From NCBI RefSeq assembly GCF_947503875.1, contig NZ_CANNFH010000005.1:335523-399522 (forward strand): a stretch of DNA of 64,000 bases. Direction: 5' to 3'. Below are positions 25,985 through 36,500 of the stretch, piece after piece. Every line of letters begins with the position of its first letter. Position 1 is the first letter of the stretch. A program made the position numbers and the translations under genes. This stretch comes from an uncultured Polaribacter sp. (GTDB taxonomy: Bacteria > Bacteroidota > Bacteroidia > Flavobacteriales > Flavobacteriaceae). The notes beneath the pieces were generated by a model, which saw nothing but the letters and a program-made list of their open reading frames with translations, made no database searches and was not told where the DNA came from.

Positions 25985-28603
25985 TCAAACTATATATGCT
26001 TGCGCTTTTTCTAAAACTTTTGGTATGCCACCAGGATTTTTACCACCAGCTGTTGCAAAAAAGTTTTGGCCACCACCACCTCCATGTATCAGTTTGCCTA
26101 ATTCCCTAACTACTTTACCAGCATCATAACCACGCTCATTTGCTAATTCTTTAGAGATATAACAGGTAAGCATTGCTTTGTCTTTTTTAGGAGCAGATGC
26201 AAATAATAAAAATAAATTTTGATGTTCTTTACCAATACTAAAAGCAAGGTTTTTAATACCATTGGCATCTAAATCTACTTTAGTTGCTAAAAATTGTACA
26301 CCATTTATTTCTTGCAATTGGTTTCTAATTTCGCCTGATAAGTTTTGTGCTTTTTCTTTTAAAAGTTGCTCAATTTGTTTTTGTAATTCTGTATTTTCTT
26401 CCTGTAATTTTTGCACTGCTTTTACAGGCTGTTTAGCGTTGTTTAGTAGGTTTTTTATTTCAGATAATGTAGTGTTGTTTTCGGTATAAAAGTCTTTAAC
26501 AGCGTCATTTGTAATGGCTTCAATTCTTCTAATACCAGAGGCAACAGCTCCTTCAGATTTTATTTTAAAATGCCAAATATCACTCGTATTTTTAACGTGT
26601 GTTCCACCACATAATTCTACAGAACTCCCAAATTTTATAGCACGTACAGTGTCGCCATATTTTTCGCCAAATAAAGCCATTGCACCTTCGTCTAAGGCTT
26701 GTTGCATTGGTATATTTCTGTTTTCTACTAAAGGTAGTTTTCCTGCAATTCTGTTGTTTACAAAGTTTTCTACCTCTTGCAATTCTTCTGAAGTTACTTT
26801 AGAGAAATGAGAAAAATCGAAACGTAAATACTTAGAGTGTACTGCAGAACCTTTTTGTGCTACATGCGTGCCCAAAACTTCTCTTAATGCTTGGTGAAGT
26901 AGGTGTGTGGCAGTATGATTGCATTCTGTTCTATAACGTTGTTTCTTATCTACAACTGCTTTAAAACGGTCGTTTAAAGATTTGGGTAGGTTTTTAGTAA
27001 AATGAATAATTACGTTATTCTCCTTTTTGGTATCTAAAATATAAATTACATCTCCTGTAGCAGTTTCTAAATAACCTTTGTCACCAACTTGCCCACCACC
27101 TTCAGGATAAAAAGGTGTTAAGTTAAATACGAGTTGATACATTTCACCGTCTTTTTTAGAGGTTACTTTTCTGTATCTTGTTATTTTTACAAGTGCATCT
27201 AAACTGTCATAACCTATAAATTCTTCAACAGCATCTTCTTTTAAAACAGTCCAATCTTCTGTAGAAGATTCGCTAGCAGCTCTAGATCTATTTTTTTGGT
27301 TTTGAAGCTCTTCATTAAACCCTTTTTCATCTAAAGTATAGCCTTTTTCAGAAAGAATTAAAGCCGTTAAATCTACAGGAAAACCAAAAGTGTCGTATAA
27401 TTCAAATACTTTTTCACCAGAAATTTCTTTGGTTTTATTTTGGTTGATAATTCCGTCTAATAAAATAAGACCTTTATCTAAAGTTCTTAAAAAAGAAGTT
27501 TCTTCTTCTTTAATCACATTTTCTATCAGTTGTTTTTGTGCTTTTAATTCAGGAAAAGCAGTGCCCATTTTCTCACTTAAAATAGCAACTAACCTATAAA
27601 TAAAAGGTTCTTTTTTATTCAAAAAGGTAAATCCATAACGTATGGCACGTCTTAAGATTCTACGAATTACATAACCAGCACCTGTATTACTTGGTAATTG
27701 ACCATCTGCAATAGAAAATGCAACCGCTCTTACATGATCAGAAATTACACGTGTTGCAATATCTTGCTTTTCATTAATACCATATTTTGTCTTGGTTATG
27801 GTGCTAATTTCTGTAATTATTGGCTTAAAAATATCGGTATCGTAATTAGATTGTACGTCTTGTAAAACCATGCACAAACGCTCAAAACCCATACCAGTAT
27901 CTATATGTTTGTTGGGTAAATCTTCTAAAGTTCCGTTTGCTTTTCTATTGAATTGCATAAAAACTAAATTCCATATTTCTACAACCTGCGGATGATCTTC
28001 ATTAATTAAAGTACGCCCATCAATTTTGGCTTTTTCTTCTGCAGATCTAATATCTACATGAATTTCAGAACAAGGTCCACAAGGGCCTTGCTCTCCCATT
28101 TCCCAAAAATTATCTTTCTTATTTCCTTTTAAAATTCGGTCTTCGGCAATGTATTGTTTCCAAATATCAAAAGCTTCGGTATCCATTTTAAGGTTATCAG
28201 CATCATCAGAACCTTCAAAAACAGTTACATATAAGATGTCTTTATCTATCTTGTAAACTTCTGTTAGTAATTCCCAAGCCCATGCAATTGCTTCTTTTTT
28301 AAAGTAATCGCCAAAAGACCAATTGCCTAACATTTCAAACAAAGTGTGGTGGTAAGTATCATAACCTACTTCTTCTAAATCGTTATGTTTCCCAGAAACA
28401 CGCAAACATTTTTGAGAATCTGAAATACGATTATTTTTAGGTTTTCCGTTTCCTAAGAAATATTCTTTAAAAGGTGCCATACCAGAATTTACAAAAAGTA
28501 AAGTTGGGTCGTCTTTTGTTACCATAGGTGCAGAAGGCACAATTAAATGGTTTTTTTCTTTAAAAAAGTTTAAAAAAGTGGTACGAACGTCTTGAGATTT
28601 CAT
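25985..28603 (-). CDS. alaS: Alanyl-tRNA synthetase
   Basis: Charges tRNA-Ala and clears mischarged Ser or Gly. 872 aa, a normal length. The class II catalytic domain is at about residues 1-240 ([32 protein letters not shown]). The editing domain has the zinc motif [13 protein letters not shown] and, further on, [14 protein letters not shown]. The C-terminal coiled coil (about 720-760) is followed by the C-Ala domain with [19 protein letters not shown]. It stands alone, divergent from the M23 gene. Confidence 0.97.
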   Translation of the reverse strand: MKSQDVRTTFLNFFKEKNHLIVPSAPMVTKDDPTLLFVNSGMAPFKEYFLGNGKPKNNRISDSQKCLRVSGKHNDLEEVGYDTYHHTLFEMLGNWSFGDYFKKEAIAWAWELLTEVYKIDKDILYVTVFEGSDDADNLKMDTEAFDIWKQYIAEDRILKGNKKDNFWEMGEQGPCGPCSEIHVDIRSAEEKAKIDGRTLINEDHPQVVEIWNLVFMQFNRKANGTLEDLPNKHIDTGMGFERLCMVLQDVQSNYDTDIFKPIITEISTITKTKYGINEKQDIATRVISDHVRAVAFSIADGQLPSNTGAGYVIRRILRRAIRYGFTFLNKKEPFIYRLVAILSEKMGTAFPELKAQKQLIENVIKEEETSFLRTLDKGLILLDGIINQNKTKEISGEKVFELYDTFGFPVDLTALILSEKGYTLDEKGFNEELQNQKNRSRAASESSTEDWTVLKEDAVEEFIGYDSLDALVKITRYRKVTSKKDGEMYQLVFNLTPFYPEGGGQVGDKGYLETATGDVIYILDTKKENNVIIHFTKNLPKSLNDRFKAVVDKKQRYRTECNHTATHLLHQALREVLGTHVAQKGSAVHSKYLRFDFSHFSKVTSEELQEVENFVNNRIAGKLPLVENRNIPMQQALDEGAMALFGEKYGDTVRAIKFGSSVELCGGTHVKNTSDIWHFKIKSEGAVASGIRRIEAITNDAVKDFYTENNTTLSEIKNLLNNAKQPVKAVQKLQEENTELQKQIEQLLKEKAQNLSGEIRNQLQEINGVQFLATKVDLDANGIKNLAFSIGKEHQNLFLLFASAPKKDKAMLTCYISKELANERGYDAGKVVRELGKLIHGGGGGQNFFATAGGKNPGGIPKVLEKAQAYIV

Positions 28604-28774
28604 AGTAGAACTAAGTTGCTAACCGTAAAAAACGGATTGAAATTTTGTTAATATATTTTTAAAAAACTACTGTAAAAAAGCAGTTGTAAAACATTTTGTA
28701 AATTAGCGAGTTATTAAAATTGAAATTTATAATAATTTTGTTTCTAAAATAGCAAAAATAGTACATTTACAATT

Positions 28775-29743
28775 ATGGCAAAAGTAAAATATTATTATGA
28801 TGCAGATACGCTTTCTTACAGAAAAATTGCGGTAAAAAAAAGCGCTTACTATAAGAGAACTATTTTTGGTGCATTTGCAGTTTTGTTAATTGCATTTATT
28901 GGTTTTATTGTGTTTAGTCAATTTATAATGTCTCCTAGTGAACGCTCTTTAAAAAGAGAAAACGAGAATTTAAAATTAAATTACGCGTTGCTCTCTAAAA
29001 GAATAGAAGAAACATCTTCTATTCTAGGCAAATTGCAACAAAGAGATAATAACATTTACAGAATGTATTTTGAAGCAAATCCTATACCAGAAGAACAAAG
29101 AAAAGCTGGTTTTGGAGGTGTAAATAGGTACAAGCATTTAGATGGTTATGACAATTCTACCATGATAAAACAATTAACAAAAGGTGTAGATGTTTTGTCT
29201 AAGCAATTAGTAGTACAATCTAAATCTTTAGATGAAATTGTTGCTTTGGCAAAAGAAAAAGAGAAAATGTTGGCATCTATACCTGCAATACAGCCCGTAA
29301 AAAACGAAGATTTAAAAAGAATGGCATCTGGTTATGGTTTTAGAATGCATCCCATTTTAAAATACAGGAAATTTCATAAAGGAATGGATTTTACAGCACC
29401 AACAGGAACACCAATTTTTGCCACAGGAAATGGAAAAGTTATTAGAGCGCAAAGAAGTGCAACTTTTGGTAATGTAGTGTATATAGAACATGGTTATGGT
29501 TATAAAACCATTTATGCTCACATGAGTAAAATGAAAGCAAGAAAAGGACAAACCGTAAAACGTGGAGATTTAATTGGTTATGTTGGAAATACAGGCTTAT
29601 CTGCTGCACCTCATTTGCACTACGAAGTCCATAAAAATGATAGAGCTTTAAACCCTATAAATTTTTACTACGGAGATTTAACACCAGAAGAGTTTGTGGC
29701 CATGCAAAAGGCGGCAGAAGAAGAAGGCCAGTCTTTTGACTAG
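28775..29743 (+). CDS. M23-family metallopeptidase, membrane-anchored
   Basis: 322-aa peptidoglycan endopeptidase candidate. A single transmembrane helix (about residues 30-52, FGAFAVLLIAFIGFIVFSQF) is followed by a coiled coil (SERSLKRENENLKLNYALLS), then a LytM domain at about 185-295 with the zinc ligands in RKFHKGMDFTAP (HxxxD) and PHLHYEVHKN (HxH). All ligands are present, so it is likely an active enzyme rather than an EnvC-like activator. A candidate promoter lies just upstream (TTTG at 28737, TACATTTA at 28762). Confidence 0.9.
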   Translation: MAKVKYYYDADTLSYRKIAVKKSAYYKRTIFGAFAVLLIAFIGFIVFSQFIMSPSERSLKRENENLKLNYALLSKRIEETSSILGKLQQRDNNIYRMYFEANPIPEEQRKAGFGGVNRYKHLDGYDNSTMIKQLTKGVDVLSKQLVVQSKSLDEIVALAKEKEKMLASIPAIQPVKNEDLKRMASGYGFRMHPILKYRKFHKGMDFTAPTGTPIFATGNGKVIRAQRSATFGNVVYIEHGYGYKTIYAHMSKMKARKGQTVKRGDLIGYVGNTGLSAAPHLHYEVHKNDRALNPINFYYGDLTPEEFVAMQKAAEEEGQSFD

Positions 29744-29876
29744 CAAAAGTGTAACTGTTTAACTGTTGAATTGTTTAAAAGTGACAAATACAAATTATTA
29801 CAATTAAAAAATAATACATCTAATAACAATTTTAATAAGTGTTCACAAAATCAGGCTAAGCTTGCAAAAGTCTTTT

Positions 29877-29884
29877 TATTTTTG
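29877..29884 (+). promoter_or_regulatory. -7 box feeding directly into the TGAATAC tract
   Basis: TATTTTTG, a perfect TAnnTTTG match, whose last two bases are also the start of the first TGAATAC unit. Transcription would start inside the first repeat units, making the repeat tract the leader of the MerR-type gene. No TTG was found at the usual upstream spacing. Confidence 0.5.
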
Positions 29885-29964
29885 AATACTGAATACTGAA
29901 TACTGAATACTGAATACTGAATACTGAATACTGAATACTGAATACTGAATACTGAATACTGAAC
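29883..29964 (+). repeat. Heptanucleotide tandem repeat, 11 x TGAATAC plus partial unit
   Basis: Eleven perfect copies of TGAATAC (29883-29959) and a truncated unit TGAAC, abutting the ATG of the MerR-type gene at 29965. Because the unit contains TGA and is seven bases long, every frame is closed, so the tract is not translated. It has no Shine-Dalgarno-like sequence. It fits a slippage-prone locus that would alter leader length. Confidence 0.95.
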
Positions 29965-30294
29965 ATGCACATAGATTTACCCGAAAAACGTTATTATAAG
30001 ATTGGCGAAGTTGCCAAAGCTTTTAATGTAAATGCTTCATTAATTCGTTTTTGGGAAACAGAGTTTGCTATTATAAAACCTAAGAAAAATGCCAAGGGCA
30101 ATCGTTTGTTTACTGCGGATGATATTAAAAACTTTAAACTAATTTTTAATTTAGTAAAAGAAAGAGGTTTTACTTTAGAAGGAGCAAAGCAAAAACTTAA
30201 AAAAAATCCTGAAAGTACCTTTCACAATTATGAAATTATATCAAAATTAGAAGGTGTAAAAGCCGAATTAATTAAAATTAAAAGTCAGTTGTAA
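29965..30294 (+). CDS. MerR-family transcriptional regulator
   Basis: 109-aa MerR-type regulator. The winged-helix N-terminus reads YYKIGEVAKAFNVNASLIRFWETEF...KGNRLFTADDIKNFKLIFNLVKERGFTLEGAKQKL, followed by a short coiled coil for dimerisation (about residues 88-109). There are no cysteines for metal sensing, and no ligand-binding domain. The first ATG directly follows the 11-unit repeat. It lies upstream of the LemA-TPM genes (112 bases) and may regulate them, as inferred from order only. Confidence 0.88.
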   Translation: MHIDLPEKRYYKIGEVAKAFNVNASLIRFWETEFAIIKPKKNAKGNRLFTADDIKNFKLIFNLVKERGFTLEGAKQKLKKNPESTFHNYEIISKLEGVKAELIKIKSQL

Positions 30295-30405
30295 CTTTAA
30301 GCCTAAATTTGTGTCTAAATATTGTGTTTTTTATTCAAAATACATATTCATTTCAATACATATTTTTCCAACAAAAAAAATCAACTAAAATTTAAAATAC
30401 AAATC

Positions 30406-31005
30406 ATGAAAAAAAAGTTAATTCCAGTAATTGTAATTCTAGTAGTAGTATTTGCAATATACAAATGGGCAGTAGGTTTTAATAACACAGCTGTAGTTTT
30501 GCAAGAAGATGCAAAAACAGCATGGTCTAATGTAGAAAGTTCTTACCAACGTAGAAACGATTTAATTGGTAATTTGGTAAAAACAGTACAAGGCGCTGCA
30601 GATTTTGAAAAAGAAACGTTAACACAAGTAATAGAAGCACGTGCCAAAGCAACATCTACTACAATTAATACTGGCGATTTAACACCAGAGAATATGGCAC
30701 AATTTCAAAAAGCACAAAGTGGTTTAGGTGGCGCATTATCTAGATTATTAGTATCTGTAGAACGTTATCCAGAGTTAAAAGCCAATCAGAATTTCTTAGA
30801 ATTACAAAGCCAATTAGAAGGTACAGAAAACAGAATTAATGTTGCAAGAGATCGTTTTAATGGCGGTGTAAATAGTTACAATAAACATATTAGAATTTTT
30901 CCAGGGTCTTTACTTGCAGGTGTTTTTAATTTTGATGCAATGGCGCGTTTTAAATCAGATGCAGGTTCAGAAAATGCACCAGATGTAGATTTTAATTTCA
31001 AATAA
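30406..31005 (+). CDS. LemA family protein
   Basis: 199-aa LemA protein: one N-terminal transmembrane helix (KLIPVIVILVVVFAIYKWAVG) followed by the helical LemA domain (VQLEDAKTAWSNVESSYQRRNDLIGNLVKTVQG-type start; NRINVARDRFNGGVNSYNKHIRIFPGSLLAG near the end). The start at 30406 gives the normal topology; further upstream in-frame starts would add non-conserved hydrophobic residues. Function unknown. It precedes two TPM proteins at 3-base spacing and with an overlap, a widespread bacterial operon. Confidence 0.9.
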   Translation: MKKKLIPVIVILVVVFAIYKWAVGFNNTAVVLQEDAKTAWSNVESSYQRRNDLIGNLVKTVQGAADFEKETLTQVIEARAKATSTTINTGDLTPENMAQFQKAQSGLGGALSRLLVSVERYPELKANQNFLELQSQLEGTENRINVARDRFNGGVNSYNKHIRIFPGSLLAGVFNFDAMARFKSDAGSENAPDVDFNFK

Positions 31006-31008
31006 GAA

Positions 31009-31446
31009 ATGTCTAAAGTAGAAGCATTTTTAACACCAGCAGAAGAGCAAGAAATTGTAAATGCTATTAAAATTGCAGAGAAAAATACTTCTGGTGAAAT
31101 AAGAATTCATATAGAAACATCTGCAGAGAAAGCGCATTATGAAAGAGCACTAGAAGTATTTTATCTTTTAAAAATGGACGCTACAAAGCACGCTAATGGT
31201 GTGTTGATTTATGTTGCTGTTCACGATAAAAAATTTGTAATTTATGGTGATAAAGGAATAAATAATGTGGTGCCAGATAATTTTTGGAATACTACAAAAA
31301 ACATCATGCAATCTCATTTTAAACAAGGCAACTTTAAAGAAGGCATTGTGGCGGGTACTTTAAAAGCAGGAGAAGAATTAAAAAAACATTTTCCTTACTT
31401 AGAAGATGATACTAATGAACTTACTAATGAGATTTCTAAAGGATGA
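31009..31446 (+). CDS. TPM domain protein, soluble
   Basis: 145-aa TPM (TLP18.3/Psb32/MOLO-1) protein without a signal peptide or membrane helix. Motifs: FLTPAEEQEIVNAIKIAEKNTSGEIRIHIET, ANGVLIYVAVHDKKFVIYGDKGIN, GNFKEGIVAGTLKAGEELKKHFP. The last codons overlap the next gene (ATGA). In other bacteria the domain is found beside LemA; its role is unknown. Confidence 0.88.
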   Translation: MSKVEAFLTPAEEQEIVNAIKIAEKNTSGEIRIHIETSAEKAHYERALEVFYLLKMDATKHANGVLIYVAVHDKKFVIYGDKGINNVVPDNFWNTTKNIMQSHFKQGNFKEGIVAGTLKAGEELKKHFPYLEDDTNELTNEISKG

Positions 31447-32282
31447 TGAAAACAGTTTTTAGTGCTCGATTTTTAGGTTTGGGTAAACAAACACTTTTTT
31501 TACTTACATTTTTACTTTCGCTATCTTTATTTTCTCAAGGATTTAAAATACCAGAGAAACCAAAATTTCAAACCAGTGTTTACGATTATGTTAAACTTTT
31601 ATCAGCTACTGAAAAGCAAAATTTAGAAAGAAAACTAGTTCAATATTCAGATACTACATCTACCCAAATCGTATTGGCTGTTATTCCTTCTACTGAAGGA
31701 GAAAATATTGGTTTTTTAGGAGCAAACTGGCTTTCTAAGTGGGGTATTGGACAAAAAGGAAAAGATAATGGAGTTTTAATTCTTTTAGCAAAAAATGATA
31801 GGAAAATTTTTATCAATACAGGTTACGGGGTAGAACATTTGCTAACTGATTTTCAATCGAAAAGGATTGTAGAAAGAGTAATATTACCTGAATTTAAAAA
31901 GGGAGATTACTATGCAGGCTTAAATAAAGGAGCTGATTATATTTTTAGGACTTTACAAGGTGAGTTTAAAGGAACTCGAAAAAGTAAAAATAGTTTTGAC
32001 CCTAGCATTATCATATTTATTATTTTTTTTATAATACTCTTTATTTTAATTTCTAGAGGAAATAAAAATAATAGAGGAGGTGGAAGAAATTATCGAAAAA
32101 AAACTATTGTAGCAGACATTTTTGAAACTATTATTTTAACAAATTCAGGTAGACGTGGAGGTAGCTTTGGTGGCGGTTTTGGTAGTTCTTCTTCTAGAGG
32201 TGGTAGTTTTGGCGGTGGAGGCTTTGGTGGCGGTTTTGGCGGTGGTCTTGGAGGAGGAGGAGGAGCTGGTGGTAGCTGGTAA
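31443..32282 (+). CDS. TPM domain protein with membrane anchor and Gly-rich tail
   Basis: 279-aa secreted/membrane TPM protein: signal or anchor helix (LFLLTFLLSLSLFSQG), TPM domain at about residues 35-170 (VYDYVKLLSATEKQNLERKL, GKDNGVLILLAKNDRKIFINTGYGVEHLLTD, GDYYAGLNKGADYIFRTL), a second hydrophobic helix (PSIIIFIIFFIILFILI) and a Gly/Ser-rich tail from about 235 with GGGFGGG runs ending GGAGGSW. The start codon overlaps the stop of the preceding gene by four bases. Gly-rich tails are usual for this group. Confidence 0.88.
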   Translation: MMKTVFSARFLGLGKQTLFLLTFLLSLSLFSQGFKIPEKPKFQTSVYDYVKLLSATEKQNLERKLVQYSDTTSTQIVLAVIPSTEGENIGFLGANWLSKWGIGQKGKDNGVLILLAKNDRKIFINTGYGVEHLLTDFQSKRIVERVILPEFKKGDYYAGLNKGADYIFRTLQGEFKGTRKSKNSFDPSIIIFIIFFIILFILISRGNKNNRGGGRNYRKKTIVADIFETIILTNSGRRGGSFGGGFGSSSSRGGSFGGGGFGGGFGGGLGGGGGAGGSW

Positions 32283-32331
32283 GATTGTATAATTATTTAT
32301 CTTTCTTTTATTATTCAAATTAAAAATCATT

Positions 32332-33174
32332 TTGAAAAACGTATTATTTATTTTTGTTTTTACAATTTTTGTAGGTTGCCAAAATTTTGGTCAATTAAGG
32401 TTGCTTGCAGATTTGCCAAAGAAGTTAGAAGAAGTTTCAGGTATAGAAATTGTACCAAATTCTTCTTTAATTTGGATGATAAATGATAGTGGAAATAAAC
32501 CAGAGTTATATGGTTTAAATAAGAGAGGGAAAATTAAAAAAGAAATTAATATTATAGCTAAAAATCATGATTGGGAAGATTTAACTTCTGACGAAAATGG
32601 CACTATTTATATTGGTGATTTTGGAAACAATGATAATAGTAGAAAAAATTTATCTATAATTATTGTAGAACAAAATGAGTTGGACGAGAAAAATGCTGAG
32701 GTAGATGAAATTGAATTTGAGTATCCTGATCAAAATCAATTTCCGCCTAAAAAAGCAAAACGATATTTTGATGCAGAAGCTTTTTTTTATTTTAAAAGCT
32801 ATTTATACATATTTACGAAAAGCAGAGTTAAAGATAATTTTGGTAAAACTACATTGTATAAAGTTCCAGCACAAAAAGGTGAGTTTGTTGCAGAAAAAGT
32901 AGCTGAATTTGAATCTTGCGCAGCTATGGAATGTTGGATAACTTCTGCAGATATTTCTACAGATGGTAAAAAAGTGGTGCTGTTATCGCAAAAAAGCATA
33001 CTAGTTTTTACAGATTTTAAGGCTGATAATTTCTTTTCGGGAAAAGTTAAAGTAGTAGATTTAGAGCACGTTTCTCAAAAGGAGAGCATAACATTTAAAG
33101 ATAATAATACAGTTTTAATTACAGATGAACGTGCTTATGGAGCTGGAGGCAACTTGTATGAAATAAAGCTGTAA
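32332..33174 (+). CDS. Lipoprotein of unknown function, probable beta-propeller
   Basis: 280 aa from a TTG start at 32332. I accept TTG because the resulting N-terminus is a textbook lipoprotein signal (KNVLFIFVFTIFVGC) and no ATG lies in a position that would keep it. The body has recurring short beta units with Gly-Asn-Asp turns (MINDSGNKPELYGLNKRG, DENGTIYIGDFGNNDNSRKNL, DAEAFFYFKSYLYIFTKSR, STDGKKVVLLSQKSILVFTDF), similar to SdiA-regulated or NHL-like propellers. I cannot name the family with confidence. It follows the TPM genes on the same strand. Confidence 0.8.
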   Translation: MKNVLFIFVFTIFVGCQNFGQLRLLADLPKKLEEVSGIEIVPNSSLIWMINDSGNKPELYGLNKRGKIKKEINIIAKNHDWEDLTSDENGTIYIGDFGNNDNSRKNLSIIIVEQNELDEKNAEVDEIEFEYPDQNQFPPKKAKRYFDAEAFFYFKSYLYIFTKSRVKDNFGKTTLYKVPAQKGEFVAEKVAEFESCAAMECWITSADISTDGKKVVLLSQKSILVFTDFKADNFFSGKVKVVDLEHVSQKESITFKDNNTVLITDERAYGAGGNLYEIKL

Positions 33175-33179
33175 AATCT

Positions 33180-33557
33180 TTAAAATGAGTATTTGTAAAT
33201 AATTAAGAACCAACCCAAAGCCAAAATTAAACCACCTAAAGGCGTAATTGGTCCTAAAAATCTTAATTTCTTATTTTTTGCAGAAGATATTACAAGTCCA
33301 TAAATAGAAAAAGAAAATAAAACAGTACCAATTATAAACGCATTTATAATATAGTTGTCTATTGCTAATTTACTGCTTAGTTGAAAACCTAAAACGAGTA
33401 AAACAATAGCGTGATACATTTGATATTTTACACCCGTTTCAAAACTTTGTAATTGTTCTACGTTTAGTTTTTTCTTTAATAAATGTGCCCCAAAAGCGCC
33501 CAAAATAATAGAAAGAAAGCCAAAAATTGCTCCAAAAATAATTGCTGTAGTATTCAT
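33180..33557 (-). CDS. DUF423 membrane protein
   Basis: 125-aa small membrane protein with four predicted hydrophobic segments, of the DUF423 (YgdD) family. Family blocks: AIFGFLSIILGAFGAHLLKKKL, FETGVKYQMYHAIVLLVLGF, FSFSIYGLVIS and FLGPITPLGGLILALGWFLI. Function unknown. The first residues fold tightly as in other members; the start follows the stop of the upstream phosphoesterase gene by five bases. Confidence 0.9.
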   Translation of the reverse strand: MNTTAIIFGAIFGFLSIILGAFGAHLLKKKLNVEQLQSFETGVKYQMYHAIVLLVLGFQLSSKLAIDNYIINAFIIGTVLFSFSIYGLVISSAKNKKLRFLGPITPLGGLILALGWFLIIYKYSF

Positions 33558-33562
33558 AATAT

Positions 33563-36500
33563 TTAAAAATCGAAACCTAGCGTAAAGTTTATTCGTAAAC
33601 CATCATCACTATTAAACACACCTAGATTTCCTGTTAACATATTTGCTGCGTTTAAAATAAAACCACCACCATAAGAGGTGTTAAAAGTTTGGTTTTCCCA
33701 GGGCAAAACCGTTAATATGTTTGGTGTACCCCAAACAGTGCCATAATCAAAACCAGCAAAAATACCCAAATGTATAGGTATAATAGCTGTTTTTAAATCT
33801 TTAAGATTATATCTAATATCTGTGGTTTGGTAAAAGGCATTTTTACCTGTAAAACGCTCATTTCTATAACCTCTTAATCCATTATTAGCACCAATTGAAG
33901 GCGCTTGATAAAATTCAAAATTTTCTCCAAATGTAAAATAACCATCCACTTTAGTGGCTAAAACTAATTTGCCATTTGGTGTTAATTTGTGTGTAACACC
34001 TAAAGCTGTATTTGCATAGGAAAAATTATTGTTGATTGCTATATTTCTAGTATGGCCTAACAATGCTTTAAAAGAAAGTGCTAAGGTAGGAAATGCTAAA
34101 TTATCTGTATGATTGTATGTATAACTGGTTTCTACATTAAAAAAGTTTTGCGTATTAAAAACGCTGTTCTCTGGGCCAAATTGCTCTTCTAAAAATCTGT
34201 TTGGTGTATTTTCTATAGTAAAACGTTGAAAGTTTGCGCCTATTAAAAATCTTGCTCCCAATTCTCCTTTCCATTGTAAAAATGAACCAAGTTTTAATTG
34301 TTCTATTTTAACACGATTAAAATCTATGTTTTCTAGATTTTCTGCTTCTGGATTAAAACTGTTATTGCCATATCCAAAAAAGTTGGTAGCATAATTGGGA
34401 CTATTAAATTGCGCATTAAAACCAAGGTTGAAATTTTTGATAACATTGGCAAATTCTCCATTATATTTTAATTCATAACCATTGGTAGCAAAAAAGTAAG
34501 CACCAGTTATGGTATGTTTTTGGCTAAAAGGATTTTGTTCTAAATTATTAATTATAAAGGTGTTTTTTATACCTAATTTTAAACCATCATCTGGATTGTA
34601 GCCTATTGCTGGCGCAATTAAATGAGTTTTGCTTTTTAATTTTCTGTAGTTGTAAGTATTTGTATTGTAATTATCGGTTAATTTTTTTGAGATTTTTTTT
34701 GTTTGAAATGTATTTTTCTTTGTTTTTTGATCGTAAATTCTAATATTTTTTGGTGTATTTATTTCGTAAACATCACTGTTTAAACCACCAATAATTTTAA
34801 TTTTAATAGGCGATTTACCATTTTTTCCATTTACAACAAATACATCTTTATCGTCTAAACCATAAACCCAAATTTCTTTGGTAATGTTTCTGCTATATGT
34901 TCTTTCATGAAAAATTAAGCCTTTTTCACCATTTTTAATTCTGTAGCCTGTTATTTTAGTTTTGTTGTCCGAAAACCGTTCAATATCAAAATAATCATCT
35001 TTATTGGTGCCTGTAATTACCTGAAATTGGTTGAGGTATTTAAAATACTTATCTGAAATGTTTTGAAGATTTTTTCTTCGACCTTTTAGTTTTCTCTTAA
35101 TATCTAAGGTAGTTTTGTCATTTATCTCTGTAGGAATTTTAGCAAAGGCACTTTCTATTACTTGATCTGTTATGTTATTCTGAATTAGCTTTACTTGCTC
35201 GTCCCAAATTTTCTTATCAGCTTCCTTAATAAAACGCATGTCTAGAGAATAGCCTGCAATATTAAAGTTTTCTGGTTTTTTAAGATCTTCTGTATACGAT
35301 CGCATTCCTTTTAAAGCTGGTATTATTGCTGTAATTATATTTAGCAAAGGACCATCAGAAAAAACAGAAAATGCTTGATCTCTATCTCTAGGTACAGGTT
35401 TGTATATTATTTTATCTTTATTCTTAAATTCTGCCCATCTCCATTGGTCTTGGTGTCTGTCCCAATCTCCAATAAGCATATCAAATAATCGTGCTCTAAT
35501 ATAAGCAGTCTCATCCAATTGATATTTTTCATCTTTGGCTAAATTTTTTCGTAAATCGTCTGTACTTATAATTTTATTAGCAAATCCAAAGTTTTTTTTA
35601 TCTCCATGATTATCTGCTGTTCGTTCTTCAATCATATACAATTCGTTACCAAAATCTGCATTATATGCTTGTAACCCTTTTTGCTTAGGCACATAAAACA
35701 GTATGGGTTTGGTGTGGTAAACATCTATAGCCTCTGCCAATTTATCTATGGTAAAAGGTGCATAAGGGTGAGACCCTGTATAAATATCTAAAAGCAAGTC
35801 TTCTGTAAATGTATCTGTAAATTCTTCCGCTATATATTGATTTTTAAAGGCAACAGCTTGTATGTATTGCACAGCATTTTTACGCAAAGCACGCATTACA
35901 TATTCTCTGCCGTATTTGTCTAGTAAGCGTAAAGATTTAGATTGGTTACCACCTCCTTTTCTTATAGGTGTTAAGCCACCATAAAGTGTATCTAAATTTA
36001 CAGTAGGTGCTATTATTTTTTTACCATAATATTTGCGAAATCTTTTTCCCCAAAGAAAATCGAAGATTTTACTTTTATTTGCCTCTTTTGGCTCGTAAAT
36101 AGAAGCTTCTTTTACAGTTAGTTTTGCATTAGGAAACTTTGTAAACTTAGGTAAACTATCTTTTTGAAATACATTTGTTTCAAAAACTACTTTTTGATCT
36201 TTTGCAGCATAAAACTGTACTTTTGAAGCTCCATTTTTGTATATATCTAGTTTAGCAAAGCCTTCTGTTCCGTAAGAAAATATGCCTCCATTTACATTTT
36301 TTGTAGCAGATTTTTTAGAGCCAGAACCACTAACTATTTGCGGAATATTATTTTTAACAATGTATTGTAAGCTGTGTTCATGCCCAGAAACAAAAATTAT
36401 TTTTTCATTTTGTTGCGCTAGTGTTAACACTAGTTTTCGCAATTCGTTATACTTAGTGTGTTGTTGGTCTGTATTAATGGTGCCTCCTGTTTTTCTAAGA

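Noticed and set aside
29744..29876. Possible small RNA or extra gene between the M23 and MerR genes
   Set aside because: Short A/T-rich stretch with no clear hairpin; only the -7 box at its end is supportable.
32145..32330. Minus-strand Thr/Ser/Lys-rich frame
   Set aside because: Mirror of the Gly-rich tail of the TPM protein (GGT/GGC codons read in reverse as Thr/Ala codons).
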